This document shows, in pieces, positions 16,277 through 24,581 of a stretch of 51,858 bases of DNA. The position numbers were made by a program, and so were the translations under genes. How positions within the stretch are numbered: position 1 is the first letter of the stretch; each line of letters begins with the position of its first letter. The DNA comes from Gammaproteobacteria bacterium. GTDB lineage: Bacteria; Pseudomonadota; Gammaproteobacteria; Arenicellales; UBA868. Below the pieces are notes generated by a model that was not told the DNA's origin, made no database searches, and was given only the letters and a program-made list of their open reading frames with translations. The DNA lies in assembly GCA_014239255.1 (NCBI GenBank), contig JAAZZE010000010.1:1-51858 (forward strand), written 5' to 3'.

Positions 16277-17584
16277 ATGGCCTGCTGTCATTATTACCAG
16301 TTAGCTTCTGGCGGCGATCAGCTTTTCTCGGTTGACGTCAGCAAAGTGCGTTTTGGCCCTGGTGCTATTGACGAACTGGGCCAGGAAGCTCGATTGCTTG
16401 GGATCAATCGCGTGGCGGTTTTTACCGACAGGCGCGTCGCAGAATTATCTCTTTTTTCCGATGCCATGGCCGCTATTCGCGGTGCAGATCTTGATCCTGT
16501 GGTCTATGACACCGTTCGGGTAGAGCCAACTGACCAGTCATTTCGTGAGGCTATTCAGTTTGTGGCAGATGATAATTTCGATGGCTTTATCTCGATTGGA
16601 GGTGGCTCGGTGATGGATACCTGCAAGGCTGCCAATCTGTACAGCACCCACCCGGCCGATTTCATGGCTTATGTGAATGCGCCAATTGGTCAGGGCTTGC
16701 CAGTGCCAGGTAAGCTGAAGCCGCACTTGGCTTGTCCGACAACAGCCGGTACCGGTAGTGAATGCACCGGCATCGCGGTGTTCGACCTGCTCGAAATTGA
16801 ATGTAAGACTGGGATTGCTTCACGGTCGATGCTGCCCGACCGAGCCATTGTCGATCCTCGCTGGACCGATACATTGCCTCCGAGCGTCATGGCAGCGACC
16901 GGTTTTGATGCAATCAGCCATGCCTTGGAGGTGCTTACTGCTAAGCCTTTCAGTTCACGCCCGGCGCCGGTGGATGCCTCAGCTCGACCAATGAGCCAAG
17001 GAGCTAACCCCTGGAGCGACATGGCCTGCCGTGAGGCGCTGCGTCAGTGCGGCGAGTATCTGGTGCGTGCCGTAAACGACGATTCAGATCATGAGGCACG
17101 CCACGGCATGATGTACGCGGCGACGCTCTCTGGTATGGCTTTTGGCAATGGCGGTTGCCATTTACCACACGCGATGTCCTACCCGGTATCAGGCCGGGTG
17201 TCGGATTTCTTCCCCGAGGGATATCCTCATGATGAACCTATTTGTCCGCACGGTATGTCGGTGATCGTCAATGCTCCTGCCGCTTATCGTTTCACCGTAA
17301 CCGGCTGTCCCGACCGGCACCTTGAGGGTGCCCGCTTATTGGGTGCAGACACTCAAGAGGTTATCGCATCCGAAAGTGGAGAGTTACTGGCGCGCCATCT
17401 TCAAAAGATGATGCAGGTTACCGGCATACCCAACGGGATCAGTGGCGTGGGTTTTAGCCAGGAAGATGTGACGAGTCTTGCGCAGGCAGCAGCGACTCAG
17501 CAGCGCCTGTTGTCAATGGCGCCGCGGCCAGTAAGTGAGCAGGATCTTCACAATCTTTATAACGATGCTCTGAGTTACTGGTAA
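16277..17584 (+). CDS. Hydroxyacid-oxoacid transhydrogenase (iron-containing alcohol dehydrogenase family, ADHFE1-like)
   Basis: A 435-residue Fe-type dehydrogenase. It follows the human ADHFE1/HOT pattern rather than generic alcohol dehydrogenase: DNVRVEPTDQSF-like segment (TVRVEPTDQSFREAI), GGGSVMDTCKAANLY, CPTTAGTGSECTG, the long ARPMSQGANPWSDM insert, CHLPHAMSYPVSG, and PICPHGMSVIVNAPA with metal-binding histidines. The enzyme couples 4-hydroxybutyrate oxidation to 2-oxoglutarate reduction, giving 2-hydroxyglutarate. I choose ATG 16277; TTG 16268 lies only three bases from the GGAGC ribosome site and is less likely. It lies 25 bases after metY. A terminator at 17700-17732 closes the unit. 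Confidence 0.88.
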   Translation: MACCHYYQLASGGDQLFSVDVSKVRFGPGAIDELGQEARLLGINRVAVFTDRRVAELSLFSDAMAAIRGADLDPVVYDTVRVEPTDQSFREAIQFVADDNFDGFISIGGGSVMDTCKAANLYSTHPADFMAYVNAPIGQGLPVPGKLKPHLACPTTAGTGSECTGIAVFDLLEIECKTGIASRSMLPDRAIVDPRWTDTLPPSVMAATGFDAISHALEVLTAKPFSSRPAPVDASARPMSQGANPWSDMACREALRQCGEYLVRAVNDDSDHEARHGMMYAATLSGMAFGNGGCHLPHAMSYPVSGRVSDFFPEGYPHDEPICPHGMSVIVNAPAAYRFTVTGCPDRHLEGARLLGADTQEVIASESGELLARHLQKMMQVTGIPNGISGVGFSQEDVTSLAQAAATQQRLLSMAPRPVSEQDLHNLYNDALSYW

Positions 17585-17699
17585 CCAGCCCAGTTCACCA
17601 AGGGAACTGAACGGCAGCCTTGTGTCCCTAAGTTTTCTCGCCATTGCTGCGGCCAAGAACGATTGAGGTAGGGATTAGGTTGCGCTTTAGTATTTGACC

Positions 17700-17732
17700 C
17701 ATCGGGTCTGTGGTTGATGCCCCGATGTTTTT
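17700..17732 (+). terminator. Rho-independent terminator after the transhydrogenase gene
   Basis: CATCGGG at 17700-17706 pairs exactly with CCCGATG at 17721-17727, followed directly by TTTTT. It lies 116 bases after the transhydrogenase stop and 25 bases before the mandelate-racemase-like start. It therefore ends the metY unit, or acts as an attenuator in the leader of the next gene. Confidence 0.65.
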
Positions 17733-17756
17733 AGTACGCACAATAAGGATCGTGAT

Positions 17757-18851
17757 ATGACCATTGTTATTTCTAATATTAAGACAACGCCAGTTCTCAT
17801 ACCTTTCAGGCGTCCACCAGCGACAGCTAGTGGCGCCATTAGCGAGCTACCCCTAGTTCTTCTTGATGTGGAAACTGATGTGGGGCTGACGGGCCATGCT
17901 TATCTGTTTGTATTTCTAAAATCGATGTTAAAGCCAACCATGAGTTGTGTGGCCGCAATCGAAGAATTGGTGCGGGGTATGAGCGCGGACCCAGAGCAAG
18001 TTGACCCGTTACTGCGACAGCGGCTTCGATTGTTGGATATTCACGGTATTCTCGGTCAAGTGCTGGCAGGGTTAGACATGGCACTTTGGGATATACGGGC
18101 AAAATCGAAAGAACTTTCGTTAGCTAAGGTGTTAGGGGAGCCAAGAGAATATGTAAAGACTTATAACAGCTGTGGTCTTTGGCTTGAAAAGGAGGATCCA
18201 GAGAAACTCGCAGACCAGGCACAGGAGTTACTTGCCGACGGTGACTTCAGTGCAGTCAAACTACGACTGGGTTATGAGACTTTTAAAGAGGATCTCGCTG
18301 TGGTTCGTGCAGTTAAGCGCAGCTGTGGTGATGCGGTCGATCTGATGAGCGACTTCAATCAGGGGCTCGACCCAAAAGAGGCGCTTCTTCGCTGCCAGGC
18401 ATTGGATGGAGAGGGCTTGTACTGGATCGAGGAGCCCGTTCGCTACGACGATTACCACGGTTCAGCCGCAGTAGCCACAGCAGTGGATACCCCGATCCAA
18501 ACGGGTGAGAATCTACTTAACCCACTTGAATTCCAGAAAGCTCTGAAAGCCAAAGCGGCTGACTTCTATATGCTGGATGTACAGCGAATCGCCGGTGTTT
18601 CTGGCTGGCGTGCAGCCGTCACTCTACCGGAAGCTGAAAAGATTCCAGTATCTACTCACCTTTTCCCAGAGATCAGTATCCACCTGATGGCCACAACTAA
18701 CAACGCAGATTGGCTTGAGTATGTCGACTGGGCCAGTCCGGTAATTCGTGAACCTATAGTAGCTTCAGGCGGCAAGGTACAAGTACCGACAACCGTTGGA
18801 AATGGTATCGAATGGGATGACGAAGCTGTAGCACGTTATCGAGTGGAGTAA
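17757..18851 (+). CDS. Mandelate racemase-like enolase superfamily enzyme
   Basis: A 364-residue TIM-barrel enzyme closely patterned on mandelate racemase. Metal ligands D199 (DFNQ, with N201), E225/E226 (WIEEP) and E251 (GEN) are all present. H301 in STHLFPEIS and E321 in DWLE correspond to the catalytic His and Glu of mandelate racemase. The second basic position of the KxK motif is Arg (K168-L-R170), so the usual S-specific lysine base is replaced. The reaction is therefore probably abstraction of an alpha proton from a carboxylate by H301, as in a racemase or sugar-acid dehydratase, but the substrate is unknown. It is a single gene with a terminator-like hairpin just upstream. Confidence 0.85.
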   Translation: MTIVISNIKTTPVLIPFRRPPATASGAISELPLVLLDVETDVGLTGHAYLFVFLKSMLKPTMSCVAAIEELVRGMSADPEQVDPLLRQRLRLLDIHGILGQVLAGLDMALWDIRAKSKELSLAKVLGEPREYVKTYNSCGLWLEKEDPEKLADQAQELLADGDFSAVKLRLGYETFKEDLAVVRAVKRSCGDAVDLMSDFNQGLDPKEALLRCQALDGEGLYWIEEPVRYDDYHGSAAVATAVDTPIQTGENLLNPLEFQKALKAKAADFYMLDVQRIAGVSGWRAAVTLPEAEKIPVSTHLFPEISIHLMATTNNADWLEYVDWASPVIREPIVASGGKVQVPTTVGNGIEWDDEAVARYRVE

Positions 18852-19419
18852 TGCAACTGATGTAGTGAGCGCCTATTCAGAGCCGTCGACATTTCGAAAA
18901 TCACGAACCGGGCAAGTTTTCTCATGACTCGTGCGGGGGTTTATTTAAGAACGGGTGGGGTATTAATTTAGAAACCAGCGGGCTGGTAATTGCGGGGCAG
19001 GCCGAGCTAATGACTATGGCCCTTCGAGTCCATGAGCCACAAACACAGAGTAGCAGAGTCCGTACGGGCATCCGAGCGGCCGACTACCGGTCTGCCACCG
19101 CACCTACTCCTTGCTGATTATTCAGTAATTGTGTCGCGAATTGTGAGGTGACTTTGTAGTTGTCATCTACGGATATTCGGCGATGGGCCACTACCCTGAC
19201 AAAAGTTAGTTCCTCGAAGGGTCGAGCGTCTCGGTTTTTCCGGCAAGGCGCTTGTTCTGCACGGAACCTCAAATGCTGGTTGTCATTTCTTCTCCGAAAA
19301 GAATGTCATCATCTTCCTATATCGCCTAACTACAGGGTAAAAGCGGTGGGAATGTTAATTAATTCCATTACACATACATCGCAATTACCTACCAAAGACT
19401 GCTTCTTTTCAGAGCAGCT
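18852..19419. other. Gene-poor spacer between convergent genes
   Basis: About 570 bases between the racemase-like gene and the minus-strand HU-like gene. A 62-codon minus frame at 19084-19272 has a coding-like stretch but no recognisable family and no ribosome site. It may be a decayed remnant, but I do not call it. No tRNA, repeat array or clear terminator is visible. Confidence 0.4.
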
Positions 19420-19812
19420 CTAAAGAGCAAACTCTTTCAGTTTCTTCAGAGGTAGCACCTTGACGCGGGTAGTCGCGGGCTTTCTCGCGATATCCATAAG
19501 TTCACCAGGGCGGAACGGATTGGGAACATTCTTCCGTGCTGGTCTAGCGGGGTGAGCAACTGATTTAATTTTGAGTAATCCTGGAAGGGTAAATTCCCCG
19601 ACAGCGCGCTTCTTAATATGGCGCTCAATCACTACGCCTAACTCTTCAAGAACCGCTGCCACTTCTTTTTTATTTACAGAAGTGTTCTTCGAGATCTCAT
19701 TCAGGATTTCAGTTTTGGTGTATTTCTTTTTAATCGCAGGGGTTTTACGCACAGGTGCAGTGGTTGCTTTTATTTTTGTTGCAGCTTTCTTTGACGATTT
19801 CTTACCAGCCAT
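19420..19812 (-). CDS. HU/IHF-family DNA-binding protein with basic N-terminal tail
   Basis: A 130-residue histone-like protein. Residues 1-30 are a Lys/Ala-rich tail. The HU fold starts at about 31 (YTKTEILNEISKNTSVNKKEVAAVLEEL) and continues through VGEFTLPGLLKIKSVAHPAR to the arm NPFRPGELMDIARKPATTRVKVLP, which keeps the NP and RKPATTR elements that bind DNA. The length exceeds plain HU (about 90) because of the tail. AAGGAGA lies seven bases before the ATG. It stands alone. The likely role is nucleoid organisation or DNA bending; the tail may add non-specific DNA binding. Confidence 0.88.
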   Translation of the reverse strand: MAGKKSSKKAATKIKATTAPVRKTPAIKKKYTKTEILNEISKNTSVNKKEVAAVLEELGVVIERHIKKRAVGEFTLPGLLKIKSVAHPARPARKNVPNPFRPGELMDIARKPATTRVKVLPLKKLKEFAL

Positions 19813-20036
19813 GGCTAATCTCCTTAGTAACAGTTTAGTGAATCTTTTTGGTTTAAGAAGATTACTTGGGGTGTGTCCGACCGTTCTTCAGTCATTTAAA
19901 AACATTTTCCTAAATAGCTTATCGGATAACTTGAGTTCGCTTTGCTAAGATAAAAATCTATGGCAGCGTCTCAGGGGGCGTATTTATAAATCATTCACAT
20001 AAAGGTCGCAAGTATTTATTGAAATCTTTGTGCAAA

Positions 20037-20282
20037 CTAAATGCTGATACGAAGAGCGCACAACGCCTCAATACACAGCGCGGCGTGCTGGTTAATTCCA
20101 GTGTAGTCATTGTTATGTAAAAACAGAATCAAAGATGCGAGCCCTGTCATCTTGTGAGGCAGGAGTACGGGGTAGAACTGATAGGATTCCTCAAAGCCTC
20201 CTGGGTTGATCACTGGGGTCCATTTGTGAGCACCTTCCGGAAGGATCTTCAATCGGGAACAGCCGTTAACCACTGACGTCAA
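20037..20282 (-). CDS. Unrecognised 81-codon reading frame
   Basis: A TTG-started frame with plausible coding character (HKWTPVINPGGFEESYQFYP, then LPHKMTGLASLILFLHNND). I do not recognise the family. It lies 66 bases downstream of the copy 2 ureohydrolase on the same strand and has no clear ribosome site. It could be a small co-transcribed protein or the remnant of a larger one. The 224 bases between it and the HU-like gene (19813-20036) include the HU ribosome site and presumably its promoter. Confidence 0.3.
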   Translation of the reverse strand: MTSVVNGCSRLKILPEGAHKWTPVINPGGFEESYQFYPVLLPHKMTGLASLILFLHNNDYTGINQHAALCIEALCALRISI

Positions 20283-20348
20283 AAGATCTGGAGATTACCG
20301 ACAGCTGTAGGTCAGATAAATCGACCCCGGGAGATATTGCAGATACCG

Positions 20349-21308
20349 TTATACGATATCAATCCGCGAAAAGGCCTTTAAGCAAAGATATTCCAATGTC
20401 AGTTGGGCAGCTGCAAATGCGGTGATACTACTGGTGTCGTAGGCTGGAGCTACTTCGACCACATCCATACCAATGAAATTGATTTCGGTCAGACCTCTCA
20501 TAATGGCCAGAGCCTGAGCGGAAGATAAGCCTCCAACCACTGGCGTCCCTGTGCCGGGTGCAAAAGCAGGATCCAGACAGTCGATATCGAACGTTAGATA
20601 TGCTTTATTGTGAGCGACGACACGTCGAATCTCTTCAATAGTTGCCACGATTCCATGATCATGGACCCAGGGTGCAGATAAAACGACAAACCGGTCAGTG
20701 TTTTTATCGTACTCGGTACGAATACCAATCTGAACAGAGCGTTCAGGATCGACGATCCCTTCTTCTACTGCATGATAAAACATCGACCCGTGATCATAGG
20801 TATTGCCGTGGCTGTCAGTGTCAGTATGGGCATCAAAATGCACTAGTGATAAAGGGCCATGTACATCTGCATGTGCTCGAATAACAGGTAGAGAAATAAA
20901 ATGATCACCACCTAGACATAGCACCTCACTTCCGTGTTTGAGAATTTCCGCCACCTGCCTTTGTGTCTTTTCAACCATATCGGCAGGGTTACCATACTCA
21001 TACTGTATGTCGCCATAGTCCACAATCGCGAGGCGATTAAAAGGATTAAAATCCCAGAAAAATTGCTTGTCCCACCAGGCCATATCTATACTGGCTTTTC
21101 TAATAGCAGACGGCCCGAATCGAGCTCCCGGTCTGAAACTGGTAGCCAGATCGCAAGGCACGCCGACAACTGCAATATCGACATCAGCAAGTTCACGTGA
21201 ATAATGCCGGCGCATAAATGTTGGCAATCCGCCAAACAAAAGTTCTTGGCTAGACCCAAACAGGTTTCGTGAACCAAAGGGTTGTGCCGAATTGTCCAAA
21301 GACGTCAT
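20349..21308 (-). CDS. Agmatinase-family ureohydrolase (copy 2)
   Basis: A 319-residue ureohydrolase with every metal ligand present: H136 in GGDHF, D159/H161/D163 in DAHTD, D241/D243 in DIDCLDP, plus E285 in VVEVAPAYD. It shares long identical blocks with copy 1 (VHFDAHTDT, the [17 protein letters not shown] run, [12 protein letters not shown]) but has a longer N-terminal part. It is divergent from znuA, with only 89 bases between the two starts, and a Zur box lies in that gap close to znuA. The substrate is not resolved between agmatine and guanidino acids. Regulation by zinc status is possible from position but unproven. Confidence 0.88.
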   Translation of the reverse strand: MTSLDNSAQPFGSRNLFGSSQELLFGGLPTFMRRHYSRELADVDIAVVGVPCDLATSFRPGARFGPSAIRKASIDMAWWDKQFFWDFNPFNRLAIVDYGDIQYEYGNPADMVEKTQRQVAEILKHGSEVLCLGGDHFISLPVIRAHADVHGPLSLVHFDAHTDTDSHGNTYDHGSMFYHAVEEGIVDPERSVQIGIRTEYDKNTDRFVVLSAPWVHDHGIVATIEEIRRVVAHNKAYLTFDIDCLDPAFAPGTGTPVVGGLSSAQALAIMRGLTEINFIGMDVVEVAPAYDTSSITAFAAAQLTLEYLCLKAFSRIDIV

Positions 21309-21377
21309 GAGTATTGAGCTTCCTTCATCACACCTTGCAGTTTAATCCATCAATTTAAGTTCGGTCAGATCAGGTTT

Positions 21378-21400
21378 GATATGTTATAATATTACATATG
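21378..21400. promoter_or_regulatory. Zur box overlapping the znuA -10 and start
   Basis: The dyad GATATGTTATAATATTACAT, continued by ATG, resembles the Zur operator consensus (a palindrome around TGTTATAATATAACA). It contains TATAAT at 21385-21390, a perfect -10, so repressor binding would block RNA polymerase. A weak -35-like TTCGGT lies about 19 bases further upstream. Transcription would start close to 21397. Confidence 0.72.
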
Positions 21401-22372
21401 AAATTTGCACAGAAACCAATATGCCAGGTAACAGGATTTTGTAGGGCCCCGGTGTCAAGAAGAATTTGTGGTGTCGTTGCCGCGTGTCTTTTAGCAACAA
21501 CAACCTTAAGCGTATCAGCTAAGATCCCACGGGTAGCGACAGATATTGGCCCGATTCATTCACTGGCAGCACGAGTCATGGCAGGGATTGGAACTCCCGA
21601 CCTTATTATTCGCCACGGGGCCTCTCCCCATGCTTATTCTCTTCGCCCATCGGAGGCAGCGGCTCTTGAAAAGGCAGATCTGGTTTTTTGGGTGAGCGAA
21701 GGATTGACCCCTTGGCTGAAGAGCAGGCTTGAGATTCTCGCGAGCAAAGCTCAAGTGGTTGAATTGATGAAAGCCGATGGTACTGTTGAACTGCCTTATC
21801 GGGAAGGCGCTACTTTTGCCAACCACGATGATCATAGCGGTATCGATGATCATAGCGGTATCGATCCTCATAGCTGGCTGGATCCCGAGAATGGAAAAGT
21901 CTGGCTTGGTGTGATGGCGTCAGAATTATCTAAAATTGACCCTTCAAATGCTGATCTTTATTTTCAAAATGCCGCAGCAGGGACACGGGAGATATCCGAA
22001 ACGGTAGCTCGAATCAACGAGCTGCTTAAGTCTGTACACGGAGTCAAATTTGTTGTTTTTCACGATGCTTATCAGTATTTTGAACGACGCTTTGGTATTT
22101 CAGTGTCAGGATCAATCCTGGCTGGCGATGCTTTGGCTCCTAACCCCGCCAGGCTTATTGAGATCAGAGGACAAGTGGCCGAGATGGGCATTGGCTGTGT
22201 TTTCTCAGAGCCGCAGTTCAACCCCGGTCTGGTAGCGAGCGTTCTTCAAGATGCTGGAGTAAACACAGCGGTGATAGATCCCCAGGGTATCGAACTGGAG
22301 CTTAGTATGGATTTATATCCACAGATGCTGGAACGCATTGCCAAAGAGATAGCCGCCTGCGGGGAAGAATAG
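21398..22372 (+). CDS. znuA: Zinc ABC transporter substrate-binding protein
   Basis: A 324-residue periplasmic zinc-binding protein (cluster A-I). A hydrophobic leader (CGVVAACLLATTTLSVSA) ends near residue 41. Metal ligands are suggested by H in RHGASPHAYSLRPS, by H in VVFHDAYQYFERRFG and by D in AVIDPQG. The His/Asp loop near 143-160 is short and carries a DHSGID tandem repeat encoded by an 18-bp duplication. The ATG at 21398 lies inside the Zur box and next to the predicted transcription start, so either the mRNA is nearly leaderless or translation starts further in, for example at a GTG just before the hydrophobic leader. It begins the znuA-zur-znuC-znuB group. Confidence 0.9.
   Translation: MKFAQKPICQVTGFCRAPVSRRICGVVAACLLATTTLSVSAKIPRVATDIGPIHSLAARVMAGIGTPDLIIRHGASPHAYSLRPSEAAALEKADLVFWVSEGLTPWLKSRLEILASKAQVVELMKADGTVELPYREGATFANHDDHSGIDDHSGIDPHSWLDPENGKVWLGVMASELSKIDPSNADLYFQNAAAGTREISETVARINELLKSVHGVKFVVFHDAYQYFERRFGISVSGSILAGDALAPNPARLIEIRGQVAEMGIGCVFSEPQFNPGLVASVLQDAGVNTAVIDPQGIELELSMDLYPQMLERIAKEIAACGEE
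21827..21862 (+). repeat. 18-bp tandem duplication in znuA
   Basis: GATGATCATAGCGGTATC occurs twice in a row (21827-21844 and 21845-21862), followed by a degenerate third copy starting GATCCTCATAGC. It encodes repeated DDHSGI units in the His/Asp metal loop of ZnuA, a typical slippage expansion that stays in frame. Confidence 0.9.
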
Positions 22373-22541
22373 TTACCATGTTTTTTTTCAAGAGCTCACT
22401 CAATGAGTGTTGTATTTGCTCCCAGAAGGCTGCGCCGCTTTGGGATTCTGCTCTTTGGTTTGTCGAGCGATTTGGACATCTGTTGTGCTATGGGATACTG
22501 GGATTGAGTGGGATCACTTCGCCACGGGGTAGCGTTTACTG

Positions 22542-23039
22542 ATGTCAATAAAGTCTCGATTAACTATGCCGGCTCAGATTTTCGTCGAACATGATCACCA
22601 CGCCTGCTCCGAATACGCAATGGAGGCGGCACATGAGCTTTGCTCCACTCGTGGGTTACGGCTCACCCCGGTTCGGGAAAAAGTACTGGAGCTGCTTTTA
22701 GAATCCCATGGCGCATTGGGCGCCTATACGATCCTGGAAAGACTGGCCAGCGCTGGCTTTCGCTCCCAGCCGCCCGTGGCTTACCGGGCCCTGGACTTCT
22801 TAGTTGAGCACGGCCTGGCGCACCGGATTGAAAAACTGAATGCTTTTGTGGCCTGCAACAAGCCGCAGGCAGGACACGCACCAGCATTCATGATCTGTAA
22901 AGACTGCCATCAGGTAGCTGAAACACACGGTAAGTCCACCAGTGGAACGCTCGGCAGGACCGCCCGAGCTATCGGCTTTGATATCCAAGAGACCGTCGTT
23001 GAGGCCGAAGGCATCTGCGCCGCTTGTCGAGAGGTATGA
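22542..23039 (+). CDS. zur: Fur-family zinc uptake regulator
   Basis: A 165-residue Fur-family repressor. The winged-helix part is LCSTRGLRLTPVREKVLELL to YRALDFLVEHGLAHRIE. Structural zinc cysteines are C-x-x-C in ICKDCHQVAE and C-x-x-C in GICAACREV. The N-terminal EHDHHACSEYAMEAAHELC segment is His/Cys rich. Placement between znuA and znuC, with a Zur box at znuA, makes Zur the clear choice within the family. ATG 22542 is used; ATG 22566 is an alternative. The stop is four bases before the znuC GTG. It should repress znuA, and by position probably its own operon, when zinc is plentiful. Confidence 0.92.
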   Translation: MSIKSRLTMPAQIFVEHDHHACSEYAMEAAHELCSTRGLRLTPVREKVLELLLESHGALGAYTILERLASAGFRSQPPVAYRALDFLVEHGLAHRIEKLNAFVACNKPQAGHAPAFMICKDCHQVAETHGKSTSGTLGRTARAIGFDIQETVVEAEGICAACREV

Positions 23040-23043
23040 TTTC

Positions 23044-23784
23044 GTGAACCTGATAAGTACGCACGGTGTTGGTATACGCTTTGGCGGGCGACGCATCCTG
23101 CGCGATATCAATTTGTCAATTCGCGAGCGGGAAATTGTCACGATCGTAGGCCCCAACGGTTCGGGCAAGACAACACTGCTGCGGGTATTGATCGGCGCGC
23201 AATCCCCGAGCGAAGGAGTGGTTACCCGTGGCGCTGGCGTGAGCATCGGCTATGTGCCCCAACGTCTGGCCATTGACCGCTCCATGCCATTGACGGTTTC
23301 TCGCTGGCTGCGCCTGGCGGGAGCGCATCAGGCAAGTGATCGCCAGCGTATGGCAGAACGAGTTGATATTGTTGGATTACTCGGGGAGCAGATGACCTCG
23401 CTTTCCGGGGGTGAATTCCAGCGGGCCTTATTGGCGCAGGCTCTGTTGACGCGTCCGGCTCTGCTGGTGCTCGATGAACCGACGCAGGGCCTTGATCAAC
23501 CGGCGGTGGCTTCTTTTTATCGCTTGATCGAAACTGTGCGCGGAGAGATCGGCTGTGCTGTACTGATGGTCAGCCATGATCTGCATGTCGTGATGCGTTC
23601 ATCCGATCATGTAATTTGCCTTAATGGGCATGTTTGTTGTGAGGGCACGCCGACCGTGGTTTCAGCTGCACCGGAATATCAAGCTCTGTTTGGATTCGGA
23701 GCTGAGGGAGCGCTGGCTTTGTATCGCCACGAACATGACCACCGTCATGACCACGCAGATACAACAGATACCCATGCTGGATGA
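23044..23784 (+). CDS. znuC: Zinc ABC transporter ATP-binding protein
   Basis: A 246-residue ABC ATPase. Walker A is GPNGSGKTT near residue 38, the signature is LSGGEFQRALLAQAL and Walker B is LLVLDEPTQGLD, followed by a conserved SHDLHVVM switch. I start it at GTG 23044, four bases after zur, because the longer open frame overlaps zur. The C terminus is His/Asp rich (YRHEHDHRHDHADTT), a feature of zinc transport ATPases that may bind zinc. It overlaps znuB by 11 bases. It powers zinc uptake with ZnuA and ZnuB. Confidence 0.92.
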   Translation: MNLISTHGVGIRFGGRRILRDINLSIREREIVTIVGPNGSGKTTLLRVLIGAQSPSEGVVTRGAGVSIGYVPQRLAIDRSMPLTVSRWLRLAGAHQASDRQRMAERVDIVGLLGEQMTSLSGGEFQRALLAQALLTRPALLVLDEPTQGLDQPAVASFYRLIETVRGEIGCAVLMVSHDLHVVMRSSDHVICLNGHVCCEGTPTVVSAAPEYQALFGFGAEGALALYRHEHDHRHDHADTTDTHAG

Positions 23785-24568
23785 TTTTCTGATTCGAGCA
23801 GCGCTCGCGGGGATCGGGCTGGCGCTTGCGGCTGGGCCGCTGGGCTGTTTTGTGGTCTGGCGGCGCATGGCCTATTTCGGTGATGCCACGGCGCATGCCG
23901 CAATCCTTGGTGTTGCATTGTCGCTGGCTTTCTCTTTGTCGTTATTTGTTGGTGTACTGGTCGCAGCACTCGCAATGTCGCTGGGGGTGCTGGCGCTGGC
24001 CGGGCGGATCTACACTATGGATACCCTCTTAGGCGTAGCGGCGCATGGGGCATTGGCGCTTGGTCTTGTGGCAGTATCATTTCTCCCTGGCGTAAGAGTC
24101 GATCTGATGGCCTATCTTTTTGGCGACATCCTTGCCGTCAGCCAACTAGATCTTGCGGTAATCTGGATTGGGGCAGTAGTGGTGCTGATCCTGCTGAGGC
24201 TTCGCTGGCAGGCCTTATTGTTGGTAACGCTGAATACAGATCTGGCTGCTGCCCGCGGCTACGACGCCCGGCGTGAACAACTTATACTGACGCTGGCCCT
24301 CGCAGTGCTGGTTGCGGTGGCAATCAAGATCGTTGGTGCATTATTGATTACTGCCATGTTGATCATACCGGCCGCTGCTGCACGCTCGATGTCGCGCACC
24401 CCTGAATCTATGGCTGTGATCGCTGCCATTGTCGGTCTTTGTTCAATTATTAGCGGTCTGAGTACTTCTTTTTACTGGAATACCCCGACCGGCCCGACCA
24501 TGATCGTAGCAGCGATCGTATTATTTGTGCTCGCCAGCCTTTGGTCGGTGGTGAATCGGAGTCGATAA
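23774..24568 (+). CDS. znuB: Zinc ABC transporter permease
   Basis: A 264-residue ABC-3 family inner-membrane permease with about eight hydrophobic segments. The N-terminal AALAGIGLALAAGPLGCFVVW, then RRMAYFGDATAHAAILG, and the late ALLITAMLIIPAAAARSMS are family hallmarks. ATG 23774 overlaps the end of znuC; upstream in-frame ATGs (for example 23738) would intrude further into znuC. It is the last gene of the zinc uptake group; pgl follows after 13 bases and may be read through. Confidence 0.92.
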   Translation: MLDDFLIRAALAGIGLALAAGPLGCFVVWRRMAYFGDATAHAAILGVALSLAFSLSLFVGVLVAALAMSLGVLALAGRIYTMDTLLGVAAHGALALGLVAVSFLPGVRVDLMAYLFGDILAVSQLDLAVIWIGAVVVLILLRLRWQALLLVTLNTDLAAARGYDARREQLILTLALAVLVAVAIKIVGALLITAMLIIPAAAARSMSRTPESMAVIAAIVGLCSIISGLSTSFYWNTPTGPTMIVAAIVLFVLASLWSVVNRSR

Positions 24569-24581
24569 GCATGCTCTACCG

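Noticed and set aside
19084-19272. 62-codon minus-strand frame between the racemase-like and HU-like genes
   Set aside because: Some coding-like character but no family, no ribosome site and no neighbouring partner.
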